Assembly: GCA_964617665.1 (NCBI GenBank)
Contig: CAZUAH010000145.1
Location: 1-27,941, forward strand
Length of the DNA stretch: 27,941 bases
From: JADHUC01 sp964617665
GTDB lineage: Bacteria > Planctomycetota > Planctomycetia > Pirellulales > Pirellulaceae
Direction: 5' to 3'
The position numbers and the translations under genes are program-made. The notes under the pieces are model-generated. The model did not search any database, was not told the origin of the DNA, and was given only the letters and a program-made list of their open reading frames with translations. This document shows, piece after piece, positions 8,101-16,239 of the stretch (positions are counted from its first letter, which is position 1; the number at the start of each line of letters is the position of its first letter).

Positions 8101-8510
8101 AAGACAATCATCTTCAACTGTGATCGTGCTTGAAGTGAACAGGACTGTACAAAGTTAGTTCACGACTGGGGCCGGGCCACATAGTTCCGCACGTTCTCAC
8201 CACGACCGTTTCGAGTGCCAATGAACGGTAGCCCCTACCTTCCGTTTCTTCCGCTCGATTGCACCAACCAGAAATACCCGGGCGGTTTCGGAGCCGGAAT
8301 AAGGAAATAGGTAAAGTGGGAAGACTTTGCGTCCTGAGAAGTCGATACATGACCAGGAATGCCTGCAAGGACGCTGATTGCTTGCCTCATGGAAGCTTCC
8401 TGTTCGCGCATGCGCGAGCATTCAAGCCAATCCAACGGCCGGCAACGAGTGCATTCGACACACCTGAAGTGTCAAACATGTATCCGTCCCCCTTCCTAAG
8501 GAGTCTCGCG
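8101..8510. promoter_or_regulatory. divergent intergenic region between HPt and QKG-repeat genes
   Basis: This 410-nt stretch holds no convincing gene. It contains an inverted repeat GTGAAC/GTTCAC (8135-8163) near the HPt start, a perfect 14-bp palindrome TCGCGCATGCGCGA (8404-8417), and a GACAC/GTGTC inverted repeat (8457-8473) about 40 nt before the QKG start. A GGAATAAGGAAAT stretch near 8300 resembles an extracytoplasmic-function sigma site, but I see no clear matching downstream element. All regulatory readings are tentative. Confidence 0.4.
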
Positions 8511-9269
8511 ATGACTTTTCGTTTCTTGTTGCCGGCCGTGTTGGCTGTGGGCACGGTTTCTTTCGTTGGCACCCAGGCCAACGGGTTTGACCTGCTCGAT
8601 GGGTTGTTAGGCGCAAGCGGGTATGGTGGTGGTAAGGGAGCTTGCTGTGACGGCAAGGGATCCTGCGACTCCGCCGGTTGCGCCCAGAAGGGCGCCATGC
8701 AAAAAGGCTGCGCCCAGAAAGGTGGTCGGCTGGGAGGTAGCGTCCAAAAGGGTTGCGCGCAAAAAGGCTGTGCGCAGAAGGGTAGCTTCGCCAGTGGATG
8801 CGCCCAGAAAGGCAGTGTCCAAAAAGGTAGCGTCCAGAAAGGTGGCCTCTTTGGTGGTTGCGTCCAAAAGGGCTGCACCCAGAAAGGCGGTTCTGGCGCA
8901 GGTTGTACGCAGAAAGGTAGCGTCCAGAAAGGTAGCGCTCAGAAGGGCGGTTTCTTCGGAGGTTGCGCTCAAAAGGGCGCCGCCCAAAAAGGCTGCACGC
9001 AGAAGGGCAGCTATCAAAAAGGCTGCACGCAGAAGGGTTGCGCTCCTCGCCCGTGCCTCTTGCAGGAAGCGAGTTGCCGTATTCGCGTTGCGACCGACAA
9101 CTTCCATTGCAGGACCCAGGCACTATGTGATTCGATAAAATGCTCTCTGTTCCGCCCTCGCTCCTGTTGCTGCTGTTGCGAGACCAAAGGCGATTACGCA
9201 GAGGATCATAAAGCGGATCCAAGCTACTCCGATATTCCCGTGCAGAGGGATCTGGAAGTGCAGAAGTAG
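8511..9269 (+). CDS. secreted cysteine-rich QKG-repeat protein
   Basis: The ATG at 8511 follows AAGGAG at 7 nt and opens a signal peptide (MTFRFLLPAVLAVGTVSFVG, then TQANG), so the earlier in-frame start at 8259 is not used. The mature part has a Gly/Asp-rich lead, then residues 57-176 built from 19 tetra/pentapeptides ending QKG, mostly CAQKG, CTQKG, SVQKG or CVQKG, broken at intervals by GG-aromatic spacers (GGLFGG, GGFFGG, GSFASG). The C-terminal 70 residues are rich in cysteine and include five in a row, then an acidic end. Synonymous changes among repeats (CAG/CAA, AAG/AAA, GGC/GGT, TGC/TGT) show selection on this frame. A Gln/Lys/Cys-rich exported repeat could be cross-linked by disulfides or transglutamination as a wall or extracellular fibre component, or bind metal. 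I know no characterised homologue. A strong terminator follows. Confidence 0.8.
   Translation: MTFRFLLPAVLAVGTVSFVGTQANGFDLLDGLLGASGYGGGKGACCDGKGSCDSAGCAQKGAMQKGCAQKGGRLGGSVQKGCAQKGCAQKGSFASGCAQKGSVQKGSVQKGGLFGGCVQKGCTQKGGSGAGCTQKGSVQKGSAQKGGFFGGCAQKGAAQKGCTQKGSYQKGCTQKGCAPRPCLLQEASCRIRVATDNFHCRTQALCDSIKCSLFRPRSCCCCCETKGDYAEDHKADPSYSDIPVQRDLEVQK
8679..9038 (+). repeat. 12-nt based tandem coding repeat (QKG array)
   Basis: The 360-nt array encodes 19 QKG units. The basic unit is about 12 nt (CAGAAAGGTAGC-like), with longer 24-30 nt spacers encoding Gly-rich turns. Units differ mostly at third codon positions. Confidence 0.9.
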
Positions 9270-9302
9270 GACGCTACTGCAAAGGAGTTGATCGACGATA
9301 AG

Positions 9303-9332
9303 AAAGCCCCCGCGAAATCTCGGGGGCTTTTC
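9303..9332 (+). terminator. strong intrinsic terminator after the QKG-repeat gene
   Basis: AAAGCCCCCG (9303-9312) pairs perfectly with CGGGGGCTTT (9321-9330) across an 8-nt loop, with T residues running on to 9331. It lies 33 nt after the stop of the QKG-repeat gene. It may also act in reverse on transcripts of the adenosyltransferase operon, since an A-run precedes the stem. Confidence 0.9.
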
Positions 9333-9421
9333 TCTTGCGCTGATTGGAGGCAGCGTAGCTGCCGGCTCAAGTCCTCGTGCGCGAAGAGCTATTTCTCTCG
9401 CGCGTCGTCCGTTGCGGTGCG

Positions 9422-9985
9422 CTACGCGGGTTCGTCCTCGTCTTTCTGCCAGATCACGTCGTCGATACCTTCGTGCGCGTTTGCGGCACGCGCGAGTACG
9501 AACAACAGGTCGCTGAGCCGGTTCAGATAGGAGATCGCATTGTCCGGCACCGACTCATCCTGTTTGTCGCGCAAAGATACAACGCGGCGCTCAACTCGCC
9601 GACACGCTGCGCGGGCGACGTGTAGCGTCGCGGCTGCTTGGCCACCCCCCGGCAAGATGAAGCGTTTCAGCGGTGGAAGTCCATTCTCGAATCGGTCAAT
9701 GTCGTTCTCGATGCGCGAAATGTGGGAATCGCCGACCGGAGTTGCCGTCTGGCGGTTTGGATCCGGCGAGGCCAACCCAGCCCCAAGTTCGAATAGCTCC
9801 TTTTGAAGTCGCTGAAGCACGCCATGGATCGCTTCCGGCAGAGATGCCGTTCTTGCCAAGCCCAGGAGTGCGTTCAACTCGTCAACGTCGCCGTAAGCTT
9901 CGACACGAACGTGGTTCTTTGAGATTCGGGAGCCGCCAAAAAGCCCGGTTTCGCCGTGATCGCCTTTCTTCGTATAGATTTTCAT
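9422..9985 (-). CDS. cob(I)alamin adenosyltransferase, PduO/MMAB type
   Basis: The enzyme transfers adenosyl from ATP to cob(I)alamin to make coenzyme B12. The 187-residue form starting at 9985 has the PduO N-terminal ATP-binding motif TKKGDHGETGLFGG at once, then YGDVDELNALLG, the FILPGG segment, the ARAACRRVERR helix and YLNRLSDLLFVLAR, all in family order. The longer frame reaching 10093 would lie over the end of miaB and is rejected. Its ATG overlaps the miaB TGA by four bases (ATGA), so translation is probably coupled. Its presence implies adenosylcobalamin-dependent enzymes in the cell, such as methylmalonyl-CoA mutase or a class II reductase, none of which lies in this window. Confidence 0.93.
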   Translation of the reverse strand: MKIYTKKGDHGETGLFGGSRISKNHVRVEAYGDVDELNALLGLARTASLPEAIHGVLQRLQKELFELGAGLASPDPNRQTATPVGDSHISRIENDIDRFENGLPPLKRFILPGGGQAAATLHVARAACRRVERRVVSLRDKQDESVPDNAISYLNRLSDLLFVLARAANAHEGIDDVIWQKDEDEPA

Positions 9986-11439
9986 TGGCCAGCTTCCTCC
10001 ATCATCGACGAGGGGTCGGGAGTGTCGATCGAAAACAGATCTCGCTCGTTGTGCGAGATGGCGGCTTCGCCGATTAACGTATGTGCCGTGCAATCACGGA
10101 TTGTGATGGGGAGAAGCTCACCGACCAAACGGCGATTGCCTTCAAAAACGACGATGCGGTCGCAGCTCGTGCGACCGGTCAGTTGTAGAACGTCGCCATC
10201 CTTCGTCCGTTTTTCGGCCTTCTTGCTTGGGCCCTCGACCAGCACCTCCACCGTTCTGCCGGTGAAACGGCGGTTGTCCTCCTCGCTGATTTGGTTTTGA
10301 AGGGCAAGCAGTTCGTTGTTTCGGCGACGTTTCACTTCGTCTGGAACGTCGTCGGGATACAATTCCGCTGCCTTGGTGCCGGGACGCGCGCTGTACTTGA
10401 ATATGAAGCTGTTCTTGAAACGGCACTCGCGCACCATTTCAACAGACTGTTGGTAGTCTTCCTCTGTCTCGCCGCAAAAGCCCACAATGAAATCACTGGA
10501 GACGGACGCATTGGGCAGTATCTCCCTAGTGCGAACCATCATCTCACGATAGTCTTCCACCGTATAGCCGCGCTTCATGCGTTTGAGAATGCGATACGAA
10601 CCGCTTTGTAGCGGTACGTGTAGATAGCTGGAGCATTTGCGCAGGTCGCGAGCGGCTTCCAGCAACTCGGTCGTCATATCCTTTGGGTAATTCGTGACGA
10701 ACTTCAACCGCTCGATGCCGTCGATATCGTGCAAGGCGTATAGCAGGTCGGCCAGGCGTGTCGTTTTGTCTCCGGATTCGTATCTGTAACTGTTCACAGT
10801 CTGGCCGAGCAGCGTAATCTCTTTGCAGCCCTGATCGGCCAAGATTCGAGCTTCGGCCAGAATCTCCTCGGGCGGCCGGCCCTGTTCGGGGCCTCGTGTC
10901 ATAGGCACAACGCAATACGAACAGAACTTGTCGCAGCCGATCTGGATGCGCAAGTACGCTTGGACGGGCGTAGGACGCATGGTGGGATCGCGCAGTGGAT
11001 CGAACGTCTCGTGGCTACGACGGATCTCACGCACAGCCCCGTCGCGACGTCCTAGGCTTACGCCCACCTGTTTTCCAATTCCCGATCTCGCTTTTTCGAT
11101 CAAATCAGCAGTCTGCTGTAACTGGCCCGGACCGACGACGAGGTCCACGTGCGGAGCTCGCTTGAATATCAGCTGTTGATCCTTCTGGGCCATGCATCCC
11201 AGCACGCCAATGATCTTGCGGGGGTCTTTCTGTTTGAGACGTTTCAGCTTGCCTAGGATGCTATAGATCTTGTCCTCGGCGTGCTGCCGTACGCTGCAGG
11301 TGTTCAGCAGGATCGTGTCGGCGTCCTGGGGTTCGTCGACCAGTTCGTAGTCGCGATTGCGCAAGCTTGCCACGACCATTTCACTGTCCAGCACGTTCAT
11401 CTGGCAGCCGACGGTTTCTATGTACAGGAAGTGAGGCAT
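9982..11439 (-). CDS. miaB: tRNA-2-methylthio-N6-dimethylallyladenosine synthase (radical SAM methylthiotransferase)
   Basis: MiaB adds the methylthio group to i6A37 of tRNAs that read UNN codons. The 485-residue protein has the three N-terminal cysteines for the auxiliary 4Fe-4S cluster (C12 in TVGCQMN, C48 in LLNTCSVR, C82 in LGCMAQKD), the radical-SAM CxxxCxxC (C169, C173, C176 in GCDKFCSYC), the TRGPEQGRPPEEIL segment, and a C-terminal TRAM domain (GRTVEVLVEG to ELLPITIRDC). The start at 11439 has no strong ribosome site, but the protein begins exactly as the family does. It is followed without a gap by the adenosyltransferase gene. MiaB is preferred over MtaB or RimO on the VVPMTRGPEQGR and N-terminal context. 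Confidence 0.94.
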   Translation of the reverse strand: MPHFLYIETVGCQMNVLDSEMVVASLRNRDYELVDEPQDADTILLNTCSVRQHAEDKIYSILGKLKRLKQKDPRKIIGVLGCMAQKDQQLIFKRAPHVDLVVGPGQLQQTADLIEKARSGIGKQVGVSLGRRDGAVREIRRSHETFDPLRDPTMRPTPVQAYLRIQIGCDKFCSYCVVPMTRGPEQGRPPEEILAEARILADQGCKEITLLGQTVNSYRYESGDKTTRLADLLYALHDIDGIERLKFVTNYPKDMTTELLEAARDLRKCSSYLHVPLQSGSYRILKRMKRGYTVEDYREMMVRTREILPNASVSSDFIVGFCGETEEDYQQSVEMVRECRFKNSFIFKYSARPGTKAAELYPDDVPDEVKRRRNNELLALQNQISEEDNRRFTGRTVEVLVEGPSKKAEKRTKDGDVLQLTGRTSCDRIVVFEGNRRLVGELLPITIRDCTAHTLIGEAAISHNERDLFSIDTPDPSSMMEEAGQ

Positions 11440-11561
11440 GTGATAGAGAAGCGATAAACGCTATCAAGGTCGGGGACACGAAGTTGCTAGCCAGTGTAAA
11501 CTAACGGCCGACCTTCGCCAGCGCCCCTTCAGCGGAACGAGGCAGTCGTCTCGATAAGCCG

Positions 11562-14075
11562 CTAACGCGCGAATTTGTGAATCGTGCTGTATAGAGCACG
11601 CGCCCTAATAGGCTTGGAGAGATAGCCATCCATTCCCGCGTCTATGCAACGCTCACGGTCACCTTTCATCGCATGGGCGGTGACAGCGATGATTGGTGTG
11701 TGCGCTCCGTCCTGCTCCAACTCGCGGATTTTCCCTGTTGCCTCGAAGCCATCCATGTCGGGCATCTGGACGTCCATCAAGATGAGATCGAAGCTCTGTT
11801 TCTGGAACAAATCCAGCGCCTCTTGCCCATTGTTCGCGACAACCACGTCGTGGCCCTTCTTGTGTAGCAACCCGATTGCTAGTTTCTGGTTTACCGGGCT
11901 GTCCTCGGCCAAGAGCACGGTAAGCGGAGCGTCCGTCTCAAAATCAGCAGGCTCTTGCGGTTGTTCGTCTGTGAACGCCGCCGCATCCTCTGTGTCGCCG
12001 ACACGTTCGATGGGCCCACTGCCAATCCCAAACTCGACGGTGAAGTAGAACGTGCTGCCCTTACCGGTTTTGCTTTCTACGCCGATTTGACCGTTCATTA
12101 GCGCGACCAAACGTTTGCAGATCGCTAGTCCCAGCCCCGTTCCTCCGTGCTGACGCCGCGTCGTCGTTTCGGCCTGCTCGAATTCCTTGAAGATGTTCTT
12201 GCACTTGTCCTCCGGAATTCCGATTCCCGTGTCTTTCACGTCAAACCGAACGGTCGCCAATTCCTGGGTCTGGGATTCCGGACGAACATCGACTGCGATG
12301 CTGCCGCGTTCCGTGAATTTGATGGCGTTTCCCACCAAATTCACAAGAATCTGCCGGAGACGATGCGGGTCCCCGATCACACGATCGAGCGTGTCGGTCG
12401 CAACGTGGTATTCGAAATCTAAGTCCTTCTCTTCGGCGCGAAAGGCCAGCGATCTCACGCTGTGCTTCAACCACTGCCGCAAAGGGAATTGCACATTGTC
12501 CAAATCCAGCTTACCCGCCTCGATTTTGGATACATCCAGTATGTCATTCAGTAGACCGAGGAGCGAGTTACCGGAATCGAGCACCATCTCGAGGTATTCC
12601 CTTTGCTCTTTCGTCACATCCGTGTCCAGCACGTATTCCGTCATGCCAATGATCGCATTCATCGGGGTGCGGATTTCGTGGCTCATGTTGGCAACGAACG
12701 CGCCTTTCGACCTGCTTGCGGCTTCGGCCGCGTCTTTCGCTTGGCGTAACGCTTCCTCCTCCTGCTTCTGTCTCGTAATGTCCCGAACGAATACGGCGAA
12801 ACCCGCCTCGCCTTGCAGCGGGATCGGCTGCATCGCCAACTCCGCAAGGAAGCTCTCGCCGTTCTTTTTCAGCAAAGGAGTTTCCAGAGCCCGCCCTAGC
12901 AGCGAACCCATCTTGCGAGCGTCGGTATAACCGGCGAGGTTCTGGCGATGGCGTTGCCGAGCTTCGGGCGGCACAAAGACCTCGGCCATGTCCCTGCCGA
13001 TCACTTCTTTTCGCTCGTATCCAAACGTCTGTTCCGAGGCCTTATTGAACTCGACGATCCGTCCGTCCTCGTCCGTGAAGATAATGGAGTCCATGGCTGC
13101 TTCGAAGACAGCTCGTATGCGAGTCTCGCTTTCACGCAGGTCAACCTCGGCTCGCTTGCTTTCGGTGACATCCCAAAAAAGACACTGGATCCCCATCGGC
13201 TCGCCTTTGGCGTCGGCGATGGCAGATTTCATGACCTGGACGTACATCTTGCCGCCACCCGGCTTTGGGTGGACTTCGATGTCTTCAAAGGTCTTTTTCG
13301 TTGCCAGGACCTTTTGGTCATCCTGGCGGTACTTCTCTGCTAATTCCTTGGGAAAGAGTTCCAGGTCTGTCTTTCCCGTGATTTCTTCGAATGACTTCTT
13401 GATCAACTCGCAGAACGACGGGCTGGCGTATGTGAAACGCCCCTGCAGGTCTTTCCGAAGGACGTGCAGGGATAGGGTCTCGATCAAGGAACCGTAGTGT
13501 GCTTTTGCGTCGCGGAGCGCGCGTTCTGCCTTTGCTTCTGCGTCGCGCAGCGCTTGTTCCGACTCAGCCTTTGCCTCGCGGAGCGTCTGTTCCGCGCTAA
13601 GACGCTTGACCTGCTCGGATTTGAGCGTCTCTTCGGTCTTGCCAAGTCTAGCGGAGGTTTTCTCACAATTCCGTGCAGAGCGCACTGCCCTCGCTTCAGT
13701 ATTCGCTAATTCGCCTTCGACGCGGGATAGTTCTTGCTCCGTGTCGAAAAGCGATCGTCGGAACAGTTCGAATCTTCTCCCCACTATCACGACCGCCCAA
13801 ATCCCAACGATCGCCAAGGCTCGGTTGATCGAGATCTGTGAGACGTCAAGCTCGGCGTCCGAATTGGCGACTACCAGAGGACCAATCCCAGCGAGTAACG
13901 AGCATGCTGCGGCAACAATGTAGGCGTAACGCCGAGCTGGGAGAAATAGCGATGCGGCGGCCGCGACTACGTACAGTGTGCCTCCCGCCATACCGACGCC
14001 CGTTAGTACGTCGACCAAACAAGCGGCGAGAAGTGGCAGAACTACGAGCGGCAAGGCCGACGCGGTCTGCTTCAT
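11562..14075 (-). CDS. membrane hybrid sensor histidine kinase with two PAS domains and C-terminal receiver
   Basis: The 837-residue protein has three or four membrane segments (residues about 8-100), a long charged coiled coil (110-193) ending in three 11-residue repeats (QALRDAEAKAE-like), two PAS domains (about 194-305 and 318-432), a HisKA domain with phospho-acceptor H466 in NMSHEIRTPMNA, a HATPase with N583 (VGNAIKF), G1 DTGIGIPED and G2 GGTGLGL, and a receiver with D768 (LILMDVQMPDMDG) and K821 (LSKP). There is no HPt domain of its own, so onward transfer would need a separate HPt such as the one at 7771-8100. It lies 118 nt downstream of the receiver-ATPase gene on the same strand. 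The input signal is unknown; the PAS domains show no obvious haem or flavin signature. Confidence 0.93.
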   Translation of the reverse strand: MKQTASALPLVVLPLLAACLVDVLTGVGMAGGTLYVVAAAASLFLPARRYAYIVAAACSLLAGIGPLVVANSDAELDVSQISINRALAIVGIWAVVIVGRRFELFRRSLFDTEQELSRVEGELANTEARAVRSARNCEKTSARLGKTEETLKSEQVKRLSAEQTLREAKAESEQALRDAEAKAERALRDAKAHYGSLIETLSLHVLRKDLQGRFTYASPSFCELIKKSFEEITGKTDLELFPKELAEKYRQDDQKVLATKKTFEDIEVHPKPGGGKMYVQVMKSAIADAKGEPMGIQCLFWDVTESKRAEVDLRESETRIRAVFEAAMDSIIFTDEDGRIVEFNKASEQTFGYERKEVIGRDMAEVFVPPEARQRHRQNLAGYTDARKMGSLLGRALETPLLKKNGESFLAELAMQPIPLQGEAGFAVFVRDITRQKQEEEALRQAKDAAEAASRSKGAFVANMSHEIRTPMNAIIGMTEYVLDTDVTKEQREYLEMVLDSGNSLLGLLNDILDVSKIEAGKLDLDNVQFPLRQWLKHSVRSLAFRAEEKDLDFEYHVATDTLDRVIGDPHRLRQILVNLVGNAIKFTERGSIAVDVRPESQTQELATVRFDVKDTGIGIPEDKCKNIFKEFEQAETTTRRQHGGTGLGLAICKRLVALMNGQIGVESKTGKGSTFYFTVEFGIGSGPIERVGDTEDAAAFTDEQPQEPADFETDAPLTVLLAEDSPVNQKLAIGLLHKKGHDVVVANNGQEALDLFQKQSFDLILMDVQMPDMDGFEATGKIRELEQDGAHTPIIAVTAHAMKGDRERCIDAGMDGYLSKPIRARALYSTIHKFAR

Positions 14076-14193
14076 GGCTACCAGCTCGTCCGGTAGAGGA
14101 GAGAAAAGGGATCAACTGGCATCAGAAGTCTGTTGAACTACGGATACACAGTCACGGCACTTGCGTCTCCGTACGCCCAAACTCGAGTCCGGA

Positions 14194-15081
14194 TTATTCC
14201 TCCGGCTTCCTCTTTACCATAGTAATCTCATTACCGGTCTCGTTAAAGTGGACGTCGTCCATGAACGTGCGAATCAGCAACAGACCACGACCACTGATTT
14301 TGCCGATATTTTCTGGGTCTGTGGGATCGGGTAACTTGCCCGGATCAAAACCGGGACCTTCGTCCCGAATCGTGATGGTCGCATCGTCGCGGGTCATGTG
14401 AGCGGAGATGTGAACCGTGCGATCGCAGTATGGCGGTTCCTTGCGTCGCTGGTCGCCAAGGATCTGATATCTTCCGTCGGGATCGTCGCGCAGATCCGAG
14501 GCCAACTCCAGATTGCCGTGCTCGATCGCGTTGACAAATGCCTCGTGTAGCGCCGTGCCGACACGGATCAGGTCCGCGTCGTCGCAAAGGTGCCAAGTCC
14601 GCAGTTGCTCCTGCAAAAAGCCGACCAACGGCTCATGCGTGCCGTTTTCCATTCCCAAGGCAAATCGCAGATCCGCCTCACACAGGTAAGACAGCGCTTT
14701 CTGCTCGTCCTTCTTAATGGTCGCCACGCTCAATACATCGTGAACGGTGTGCACCAGATCCCGTGGCAGGTTCGCTTTGGGAACGTAGCTTGCGGCTCCT
14801 GTACGCAACGCTTTCACCGCAATCTCTTCACTGCCGTGAGCGGTCATCAAGATCACGGGGACCGCTGGGTGCTCCGCCTTGATACTCTCCACCAATTCAA
14901 GCCCATCCATCTCGGGCATCAGTAGGTCCGTGAGCACAATATCGGGAGGCTCATTTTCGATTGCCTCCAACCCCTCTCGGCCGTTGACGGCAAAGCTGGT
15001 CTGCATGCCGACTTTTTCCACAATCCCGGCAGCTAGTCGCCGGTCGATTGGGTTGTCATCGACGATAAGTACCGTTGCCAC
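14194..15081 (-). CDS. response regulator fused to an RsbW/SpoIIAB-like ATP-binding domain
   Basis: The gene starts with GTG at 15081, supported by GGGGAGG about 9 nt before it. Residues 1-120 are a receiver with acidic pair D8/D9, phospho-acceptor D52 in LTDLLMPEMDG, T80 and K102. Residues about 155-290 form a GHKL ATPase of the anti-sigma/serine kinase kind: N-box LHEAFVNAIEHGN (N184), G1 DEGPGFDP (D240) and a short lid with GRGLLLIRTFMDDV. No HisKA helix is present. Phosphorylation of the receiver could therefore switch an anti-sigma or partner-switching activity. It is placed directly upstream of the hybrid kinase, likely its partner. A CCCTAG-AA-CTAGGG palindrome (15094-15107) overlaps the ribosome site and may be an operator. 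Confidence 0.9.
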   Translation of the reverse strand: MATVLIVDDNPIDRRLAAGIVEKVGMQTSFAVNGREGLEAIENEPPDIVLTDLLMPEMDGLELVESIKAEHPAVPVILMTAHGSEEIAVKALRTGAASYVPKANLPRDLVHTVHDVLSVATIKKDEQKALSYLCEADLRFALGMENGTHEPLVGFLQEQLRTWHLCDDADLIRVGTALHEAFVNAIEHGNLELASDLRDDPDGRYQILGDQRRKEPPYCDRTVHISAHMTRDDATITIRDEGPGFDPGKLPDPTDPENIGKISGRGLLLIRTFMDDVHFNETGNEITMVKRKPEE

Positions 15082-15540
15082 AACAGTGACCTCCCCTAGA
15101 ACTAGGGTTCTCCGTTCCCGCTGGCGGTTCCGACCATCTAATTTAGCATCTCATGGGGCGACTTCGAAGCGCTCATTCTCCGAATTTGCGGCGTTTTCAG
15201 CAAGGACTGGAGACGAGGCACTGGACCCAGCGCAGTCATTCCCCCCGCGCCTCATGTCAAGCATGGCCCATATTTGGGGCTACGGAGCACCGGTTGATAA
15301 GACAGACCGAAAGATCGCAATCTGCTGTAGAGTCGCCAGGGAATAGGGTAATCGCCCGAATTGACGTATTGATGACGTGTCAAAGGACAAAGGTGGCTGT
15401 GGAAAACGGGGTCACAAAGCCCAAGCACGGAATCACACGAAAGCCTATCAGCGATAAAGCGGTATAGGCCAAGCCTCGGGTGGCCGAAGCTTGGCCTACT
15501 ACTTTTCAGTCCATGGTCAGACTAACTTGGAAACGCCGGT
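15082..15540. other. 459-nt intergenic region between the regulator gene and ahpC-like gene
   Basis: Nothing convincingly coding is seen; a 104-codon plus-strand frame (15153-15467) has no ribosome site or recognisable content. The left part holds the leader of the minus-strand regulator gene, including the CCCTAG/CTAGGG palindrome at 15094-15107. The right part holds a long hairpin at 15465-15498. The middle shows no repeat or motif I can name. Confidence 0.5.
15465..15498 (-). terminator. long hairpin downstream of the peroxiredoxin gene
   Basis: TAGGCCAAGC (15465-15474) pairs perfectly with GCTTGGCCTA (15489-15498); past one C-A mismatch, TCGG and CCGA extend the stem to a GTGG tetraloop. 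It lies 42 nt after the stop of the minus-strand peroxiredoxin gene and is its likely 3' end. The better T-run (CTACTTTTC) follows on the plus strand, so it may stop transcription in both directions. Confidence 0.65.
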
Positions 15541-16143
15541 TTAGCCCTCACCGTACTCGGCGCCGAAGAACTCCTGGCTATCCGACGGTGTCGGTTTGAT
15601 TGTTCTGGCACCTTCCTGCCAGTTGGCCGGGCAAACCTCGCCGTTTTCCTCGACGAACTGCAGGGCTTTGACCATACGAAGCGCCTCGTCTACGCTACGG
15701 CCGAGTGGCAGATCGTTGACGACTTGGTGGCGAACGACGCCCTCTTTGTCAATCAGGAACAGTCCGCGAAGCGCAATGCCGTCGGTCAACAGCACGTCGT
15801 ACGCCTTGGCGATTTCCTTGTCCAAGTCTGCGACTAGCGGGTACTTAATGTCACCCAAGCCACCTTGGTCTCGCGGTGTGTTCCGCCAAGCCAAGTGCGT
15901 GAAATGGCTGTCGATCGAGACGCCAAGCACTTGGACGCCAAGGTCTGCGAAATCATCGGCACGTTCCGAAAACGCAATGATTTCGGTCGGGCAGACAAAA
16001 GTGAAGTCCAGCGGGTAGAAGAACAGCAGTACGTACTTTCCCTCATCTCGATACTTGGACAGGCTCACTTCCTCGAACGATCCATCTGCCGTAACGGCCT
16101 GAGCCTTGAAGTCCGGGGCGGCCTTCGTCACCAAAACACTCAT
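15541..16143 (-). CDS. typical 2-Cys peroxiredoxin (AhpC/Prx1 type)
   Basis: The start at 16143 is preceded by GAGAGGG and gives a normal 200-residue Prx; a six-codon upstream extension is less likely. It reduces H2O2 and organic peroxides. The peroxidatic cysteine is C51 in PLDFTFVCPTE and the resolving cysteine C171 in NGEVCPANW, the typical two-subunit arrangement. The GGLG loop (RDQGGLGDIKYP) of peroxide-sensitive Prx1-type enzymes is present, and the C-terminal helix reads SQEFFGAEYGEG, with FF where sensitive enzymes have YF. It follows selA by 96 nt on the same strand, with its own ribosome site. No ahpF-like reductase is in the window, so the reductant is probably thioredoxin. Confidence 0.93.
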   Translation of the reverse strand: MSVLVTKAAPDFKAQAVTADGSFEEVSLSKYRDEGKYVLLFFYPLDFTFVCPTEIIAFSERADDFADLGVQVLGVSIDSHFTHLAWRNTPRDQGGLGDIKYPLVADLDKEIAKAYDVLLTDGIALRGLFLIDKEGVVRHQVVNDLPLGRSVDEALRMVKALQFVEENGEVCPANWQEGARTIKPTPSDSQEFFGAEYGEG

Positions 16144-16239
16144 CTTTCGGTTCCCTCTCACTTTCTTGACTGTTTACACAACCCAACAAATCGAACACGA
16201 ATGCCGATTTACCCACCTGTCCGCAAGCGGTCGGTCGAC

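Noticed and set aside
8679..9038. Possible CRISPR-like array at the QKG repeats
   Set aside because: Units are about 12 nt, coding, and diverge at third codon positions; there are no unique spacers.
8607..9107. Minus-strand repetitive frame (LLRAAFL-like repeats)
   Set aside because: Antisense image of the QKG repeats; no start signals.
8623..9138. Plus-strand frame resembling a Lys/Ala-rich histone H1-like protein (KKAAPRKV, ARRRVA)
   Set aside because: It is the shifted reading of the QKG array. Repeat-to-repeat changes are synonymous in the QKG frame, which also has the signal peptide, ribosome site and terminator, so the histone-like look is a by-product of the repeat.
15153..15467. 104-codon plus-strand frame between regulator and peroxiredoxin genes
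   Set aside because: No ribosome site, no recognisable domain, and composition like non-coding DNA; it runs into the hairpin at 15465.
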